Below, one piece after another: positions 32,011-35,679 of a stretch of DNA of 35,679 nucleotides (positions are counted from its first letter, which is position 1; each line of letters opens with the position of its first letter). The position numbers and the translations under genes were made by a program. The stretch lies in NCBI RefSeq assembly GCF_000414115.1, contig NZ_AOPZ01000449.1, forward strand, positions 1 through 35,679, written 5' to 3'. Origin of the DNA: Streptomyces aurantiacus JA 4570 (GTDB lineage: Bacteria > Actinomycetota > Actinomycetes > Streptomycetales > Streptomycetaceae). The notes beneath the pieces are model-generated. The model was not told the origin of the DNA. It did no database searches and worked only from the letters and a program-made list of their open reading frames with translations.

Positions 32011-33069
32011 GTGCAAGGCAAGCGGTCACCGGCACGCCGGCCGACCATGAAGGACATCGCGCGGCGCGCCGGGGTCTCCGAGAGCGCCGTCTCCTTCGCG
32101 CTCAACGACCGTCCCGGGGTCTCCGACATCACCCGTGACCGGGTGCGCCGGGTCGCCGAGCAGTTGGGCTGGCGGCCCAGCACGGCGGCGCGCGCCCTGT
32201 CGGGCGAGGGCGCGGCGACGGTCGGCCTGGTGGTGGCCCGGCCCGCGGCCACGCTCGGTGTCGACTCGTTCTTCCTGCAGCTCATCTCGGGCATCCAGGA
32301 GGTCCTGGCCGAGCGCCAACTGGGGTTGTTGTTCCAGGTGGTGGAGGACGTCGCCGCGGAGTGCGCGGTGTACCGGCGGTGGTGGGCCGAGCACCGCGTC
32401 GACGGCGTCCTCGTGGTGGACCCGCGCACGGACGACCCGCGGCCCGCGCTCCTGGAGGAGCTGGGCCTGCCGGCGGTCGTCACCGGCGGCGTGCCCGATC
32501 CCGAACGGCCGTTGCGCCCCGGCCAGTCCACGGTCTGGGCGGACGACGCGGGCGCCATGGAGTCCGTCGTGGGCCACCTGCACGCGCTCGGCCACCGCCG
32601 CGTCGTGCACATCGCCGGGCTGCCCGGCCTCGCGCACACCGAGCGCCGCATCCGCACGCTGCGGGCGGAGGCGGAGCGGCGCGGGCTCACCGGGGTGCGG
32701 TCGGTGACCACGGACTATTCGGATGCGGAGGGCGCGGCGGTCACGCGCCGCGTGCTGAGTTCCGAGTCACCGCCGACGGCGCTCGTGTACGACAACGACG
32801 TGATGGCCGTGGCCGGGGTGGCCGCGGCGGCCTCCCTCGGCTTCGCGGTGCCGGACGAGGTGTCCGTGGTGGCCTGGGAGGACTCCGCGCTGTGCCGGAT
32901 GGTGCATCCGTGGCTCACCGCGCTCTCCCGCGACACGGTGTCCTTCGGCCGGACGGCGGCGCGTGAGCTGCTCGGGCTGCTTGACGACGGGCCGCCGGGG
33001 ACGGTGCAGGTGCCGCTGCCGCGGCTCATCGAGCGGGAGAGCACGGGGGCGGTGCGCGCGGCGGGGTGA
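32011..33069 (+). CDS. LacI-family transcriptional regulator of the mannoside operon
   Basis: A 352-residue repressor. The LacI helix-turn-helix and hinge are at about 12-66 (TMKDIARRAGVSESAVSFAL; GWRPSTAARALSG). The periplasmic-binding-like effector domain follows (VGLVVARPAATLGVDSFFLQ; HRVDGVLVVDP; PPTALVYDNDVMAVAGVAAA; VSVVAWEDSALCRMV). The GTG at 32011 was chosen because GGAAAGGGG lies six bases upstream; the upstream in-frame ATG at 31942 falls inside the operator. Divergent from the CUT1 importer. Its stop overlaps a possible GTG start of the phosphotransferase (GTGA at 33066-33069). Effector probably an imported mannoside. Confidence 0.93.
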   Translation: MQGKRSPARRPTMKDIARRAGVSESAVSFALNDRPGVSDITRDRVRRVAEQLGWRPSTAARALSGEGAATVGLVVARPAATLGVDSFFLQLISGIQEVLAERQLGLLFQVVEDVAAECAVYRRWWAEHRVDGVLVVDPRTDDPRPALLEELGLPAVVTGGVPDPERPLRPGQSTVWADDAGAMESVVGHLHALGHRRVVHIAGLPGLAHTERRIRTLRAEAERRGLTGVRSVTTDYSDAEGAAVTRRVLSSESPPTALVYDNDVMAVAGVAAAASLGFAVPDEVSVVAWEDSALCRMVHPWLTALSRDTVSFGRTAARELLGLLDDGPPGTVQVPLPRLIERESTGAVRAAG

Positions 33070-33119
33070 GGGCGCGGGCCCGAGCGCCCGCGTCCTGTCC
33101 TGTCGTGGACACTGGGGCC

Positions 33120-34074
33120 ATGGAGCTGACGGAGACGCGGCGGATTGGCGAGGCGCTGGGCCGCGCGGTGGTGGGGGCACGCCCGCTGGCGGGCGGGTAC
33201 TCCCACGAGACGTCGCTGCTGAGCGTCGCCGGTGGCGGGCAGGTGGTCGCGCGGCTCGGCGGCGCCGCTCCCGCCGTGGAGGCCGCGGTGATGGCGGCGG
33301 GCCGGACCCGTGTGCCCGTGCCCGAGGTGCTGCACGTCCTGCCCGCCGTGGTCGAGCCGTACGAGGCACGCGCGACGATGGTCCTGGAGTACGTGCACGG
33401 CACGCCGCTCAGCCGGACGCTCGCCCGCGGCGGCGACCCCGCCGACCTGCGCGCGCTCGGCGCCGAGGTCGGCCGCGTCGTCGCCCGCGTCGGGGCGGTG
33501 ACGTTCGACCGGCCCGGCTTCTTCACCGACGCCCGCCTCACCGTCGGGCGGGACGAGCGGCCGTGGTCGCGGCAGTTGCCGGAGCTCGCCGAGGCGTGCG
33601 TGGCCGCGGCGCCCGCGGAGCGGCTCGACCCGGCGACGCGGCGGGCTCGACCAGGCGACGCGGCGAGCCTGGGTGAAGCTGTGCGAGGCCCACGCGCCCG
33701 CCCTGGAACGCGTGGACCACCAGGCGCGCCTGGTGCACGCCGACATCAACCCCAAGAACATCCTGGTGTCCCGCACCGCTTCCGGCTGGCGCGTCGACGC
33801 CGTCCTGGACTGGGAGTTCAGCTACTCGGGCTGCCCCTACGGCGACGCGGCGAACATGCTGCGGTTCGGCGACGCGTACCCCGACGGCTTCGTGGACGGC
33901 TTCCGCCGGGGATTCCGTGACGGGCGCGCCCTGCCTGACGAGGACTGGGAGTACCTGGGCCGCGTCCTCGACATGTTCGCCCTCAGCGACCTGGTGACAC
34001 GCCCGCCCGGGCACGAGATCGCGGACGCGGCGGCCGGGATGATCCGACGATGGACGGCCCGCCCGTTCACCTGA
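33120..34074 (+). pseudogene. Aminoglycoside phosphotransferase-family kinase, frameshifted by a 22-bp duplication
   Basis: The N-terminal lobe (MELTETRRIGEALGRAVVGA; MVLEYVHGTPLSRTL) reads in one frame to about 33643. The catalytic loop LVHADINPKNILV (HxDxxxxN), metal-binding VLDWEF and C-terminal helices are in another frame from about 33666 to the stop at 34072-34074. The shift coincides with an imperfect 22-bp tandem duplication (33622-33643 and 33644-33665); removing one copy joins the frames as ERLD-ATRRAW. The family phosphorylates antibiotics, amino alcohols or sugars, and the substrate here is unknown. The start may instead be GTG 33066, overlapping the LacI stop. With its active-site half out of frame, the product should be inactive. 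Confidence 0.85.
33622..33665. repeat. 22-bp tandem duplication inside the phosphotransferase gene
   Basis: Unit 1 is 33622-33643 and unit 2 is 33644-33665. Both begin GGCTCGACC and continue GGCGACGCGGCG; they differ at one base (C at 33631, A at 33653). As 22 is not a multiple of three, it shifts the frame. Confidence 0.93.
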
Positions 34075-34106
34075 GGGCCTGCCTCTGAACTCCCGGCCCG
34101 GCCGGT

Positions 34107-34152
34107 GGTCGGGGGCGTCGCGCACGTCGTCCACCACGCCCCCTGCCCGACC
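34107..34152. terminator. Bidirectional terminator between phosphotransferase and fucosidase genes
   Basis: GGGGGCGT (34111-34118) pairs perfectly with ACGCCCCC (34136-34143), and flanking GGTC and GACC extend the stem with a small internal bulge. It sits between two convergent stop codons. Confidence 0.55.
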
Positions 34153-34158
34153 AACCCC

Positions 34159-35679
34159 TCAGCCCACCGCCGACCGGTACAACCCCACCTCCCCGAACCG
34201 CGCCTTCCCCCGTGCCCCGGTGGCCCGCACCCTCCAGTGGCGGGCCCGTACCGGGGTCGCGAGGAGCAGTACGCGGCTCGCGCCCACCGTGCCCGCCGCG
34301 GCTGTCTCGGTCCAGGTGCCGTTGTCGGAGCGGGTCTCCACCACGAACGACTCGATCTGCTGCCCGGCCCGGGCCACGTCCTCCGCGAGGCGCACCCGGT
34401 CGACCTGGCGTTCACGGCCCAGGTCGACGGTGACGACACCGCCGCGCCGCAGCACGCGCGCGCCCGGGGCGGCGGTGAGGTCGGCGGGCAGTTCCCGGTC
34501 GATCCGCTGCCGGAACTCCCGCAGCCGCGCCACGTCGGCGTCGGGCAGCAGGCCCCGCTTGTCGGGCGGGACGTTCAGGAGCAGCACGGCGTTGCGGCCC
34601 ACGGAGCGGAACCAGATGTCCGTCAACTGCTCGACGGACTTGGGCCGTTCGTCCTCGTGGAAGAACCAGCCCGGCCGGATGGACACATCGCACTCGGCCG
34701 GCCACCACTGCACGTACTGGGCCACGGCGCGCGCGTCGGCGAGGGCCTCGCGGCTGCCCTGGTCCGGTGCGTCGAACGGCAGCGCGTAGTCGACGCTGCC
34801 GTTGCCGGAGTCCTTGACCGGCACCACGCTCCACTCGTCCTCGCGGGCGAGCCCGCCCTCGTTGCCGACCCACCGCACGTCGGGCCCGCGCACGGCGATC
34901 ACCGCGTCCGGCGCGAGCGCGCGGATCAGGGCGTACCAGCTGTCCCAGTCGTAGCGTTCGACCTTCTCCGGCGGGATGCGGCCCTGCGCGCCGTCGAACC
35001 ACACCTCGTCGACGGGCCCGTACTCGGTCAGGACTTCGTACAGCTGGTTGAGCATGAACGCGCCGTAGTCCGTCGCGTGCAGGGTGAAGGTGTCGGCGGC
35101 GGGGCGGTCGTCGCCGGGCACCGGTGTCGGGACGGTCCGGGGCGCGCGTGCGCTGCCGTTGGCGTACACGCCGTGCAGGTACTGGTTCTCGTCGGCGGGC
35201 GAGACGTACACCCCGACCTTGAGGCCGTGCTTGCGCAGGGAGGTGGTGAAGTCGCGCAGGACGTCGCCCCTGCCGTCGCGCCAACTGCTGCTCGCCACCG
35301 TGTGCTTGGTGTAGCGCGAGGGGTAGAGGACGAAGCCGTCGTGGTGCTTGACCGTGAGGATCGCCAGCTCGAAGCCGCCGTCGCGCAGCGCCCGCGCCCA
35401 CTGGTCGGTGTCGAGGCCGATTGGCTGGAAGACGTCCGGGTCCTCGTCGCCGGTGCCCCACTCCAGGCCGGTGAAGGTGTTCACGCCGAAGTGCAGGAAC
35501 GCGGTCCGCTCCAGACGCTGCCACGCCACCTGCCGCCGCGTTGGCCGGACCCGGGACGCCTTGGCGACCACCTCCTCGGGGGTGTCGGCCGCGCTGACGG
35601 CGATGCGGTACGGGGGCCGGGGCCCGGCGGGCACCGCTCCCCCGGGCGCCGGGGTGCGGGGCGCGGCGGCGGCGAGCGG
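34159..35679 (-). CDS. Alpha-L-fucosidase, glycoside hydrolase family 29 (5' end beyond the window)
   Basis: At least 507 residues of a GH29 retaining alpha-L-fucosidase. The barrel begins WQRLERTAFLHFGVNTFTG, with the substrate-site HHDGF in ILTVKHHDGFVLYPS, and the nucleophile Asp is in VDEVWFDGAQG. The C-terminal 120 residues (from VVTVDLGRERQVDRVRLAED to FGEVGLYRSA) form a discoidin/CBM32-like beta domain common in this family. The open frame continues to the window end with PLAAAAPRTPAPGGA, which looks like the end of a signal peptide and a Pro/Ala linker, so the enzyme is probably secreted and the true start lies beyond 35679. A GTG at 35634 is an alternative. It would release L-fucose outside the cell, feeding the importer and operon at 10.4-18.5 kb. 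Confidence 0.92.
   Translation of the reverse strand, partial: PLAAAAPRTPAPGGAVPAGPRPPYRIAVSAADTPEEVVAKASRVRPTRRQVAWQRLERTAFLHFGVNTFTGLEWGTGDEDPDVFQPIGLDTDQWARALRDGGFELAILTVKHHDGFVLYPSRYTKHTVASSSWRDGRGDVLRDFTTSLRKHGLKVGVYVSPADENQYLHGVYANGSARAPRTVPTPVPGDDRPAADTFTLHATDYGAFMLNQLYEVLTEYGPVDEVWFDGAQGRIPPEKVERYDWDSWYALIRALAPDAVIAVRGPDVRWVGNEGGLAREDEWSVVPVKDSGNGSVDYALPFDAPDQGSREALADARAVAQYVQWWPAECDVSIRPGWFFHEDERPKSVEQLTDIWFRSVGRNAVLLLNVPPDKRGLLPDADVARLREFRQRIDRELPADLTAAPGARVLRRGGVVTVDLGRERQVDRVRLAEDVARAGQQIESFVVETRSDNGTWTETAAAGTVGASRVLLLATPVRARHWRVRATGARGKARFGEVGLYRSAVG

Noticed and set aside
33120..34074. Antibiotic resistance phosphotransferase
   Set aside because: The family is broad and the sequence shows no subgroup marker for aminoglycosides; the gene is also frameshifted. 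A sugar or amino-sugar kinase is equally possible.

Overview
The window is from a Streptomyces-type actinomycete chromosome. Evidence: very high GC with strong third-position GC bias, frequent GTG/TTG starts, a SpoIIE-type phosphatase with an anti-sigma-like kinase domain, an AfsR/SARP-type regulator carrying a rare TTA codon, and sugar importers without a dedicated ATPase. No tRNA, rRNA, CRISPR, IS element or phage gene was seen. No gene-free stretch exceeds 300 bases; the largest is 31734-32010 (277 bases), which holds a LacI-type operator and promoters.

Layout. 1-4.3 kb (minus): Fpg/Nei DNA glycosylase, a PAS-GAF-PP2C-HATPase regulator and a lipoprotein with an Asp-Pro-Ser tail. 4.4-8.2 kb: an ABC-2 export pair whose ATPase gene is frameshifted at its signature motif, divergent from a NarL-type two-component system. 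8.3-10.2 kb: lipase maturation factor-like membrane protein and, convergent, a DUF805 protein with a clear promoter. 10.4-18.5 kb (minus): one long L-fucose operon (binding protein, two-domain ATPase, permease, then fuconate dehydratase, SDR, aldo/keto reductase, mutarotase, lactonase), most genes joined by 4-base stop/start overlaps, divergent from a FadR-type GntR regulator. 19.5-20.9 kb: a divergent MarR/hydrolase pair. 21.0-23.8 kb: the SARP-NB-ARC-TPR regulator. 23.9-31.7 kb (minus): GH38 alpha-mannosidase, a GH5-like glycosidase and a CUT1 sugar importer, divergent from a LacI regulator with a 12-bp perfect inverted-repeat operator. 33.1-35.7 kb: a phosphotransferase gene broken by a 22-bp tandem duplication, and, convergent, an alpha-L-fucosidase running off the window.

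How the genes fit. The fucosidase can release L-fucose. The CUT2 importer can take it up, and the operon enzymes can oxidise it through L-fuconolactone and L-fuconate to 2-keto-3-deoxy-L-fuconate and its oxidised product. The final C-C cleavage enzyme is not in the window. The CUT1 importer with alpha-mannosidase and a possible beta-mannosidase suggests uptake and cytoplasmic trimming of mannosyl glycans. Together this resembles a locus for foraging fucosylated, mannose-rich glycans such as eukaryotic N-glycans. That is inference. The two modules have separate regulators and are separated by about 5 kb of unrelated genes.

No wholly unknown system was evident. The most useful second looks are the combined fucose/mannoside locus, the two broken genes, the operator sites and a recurring pattern of short repeats beginning at stop codons.
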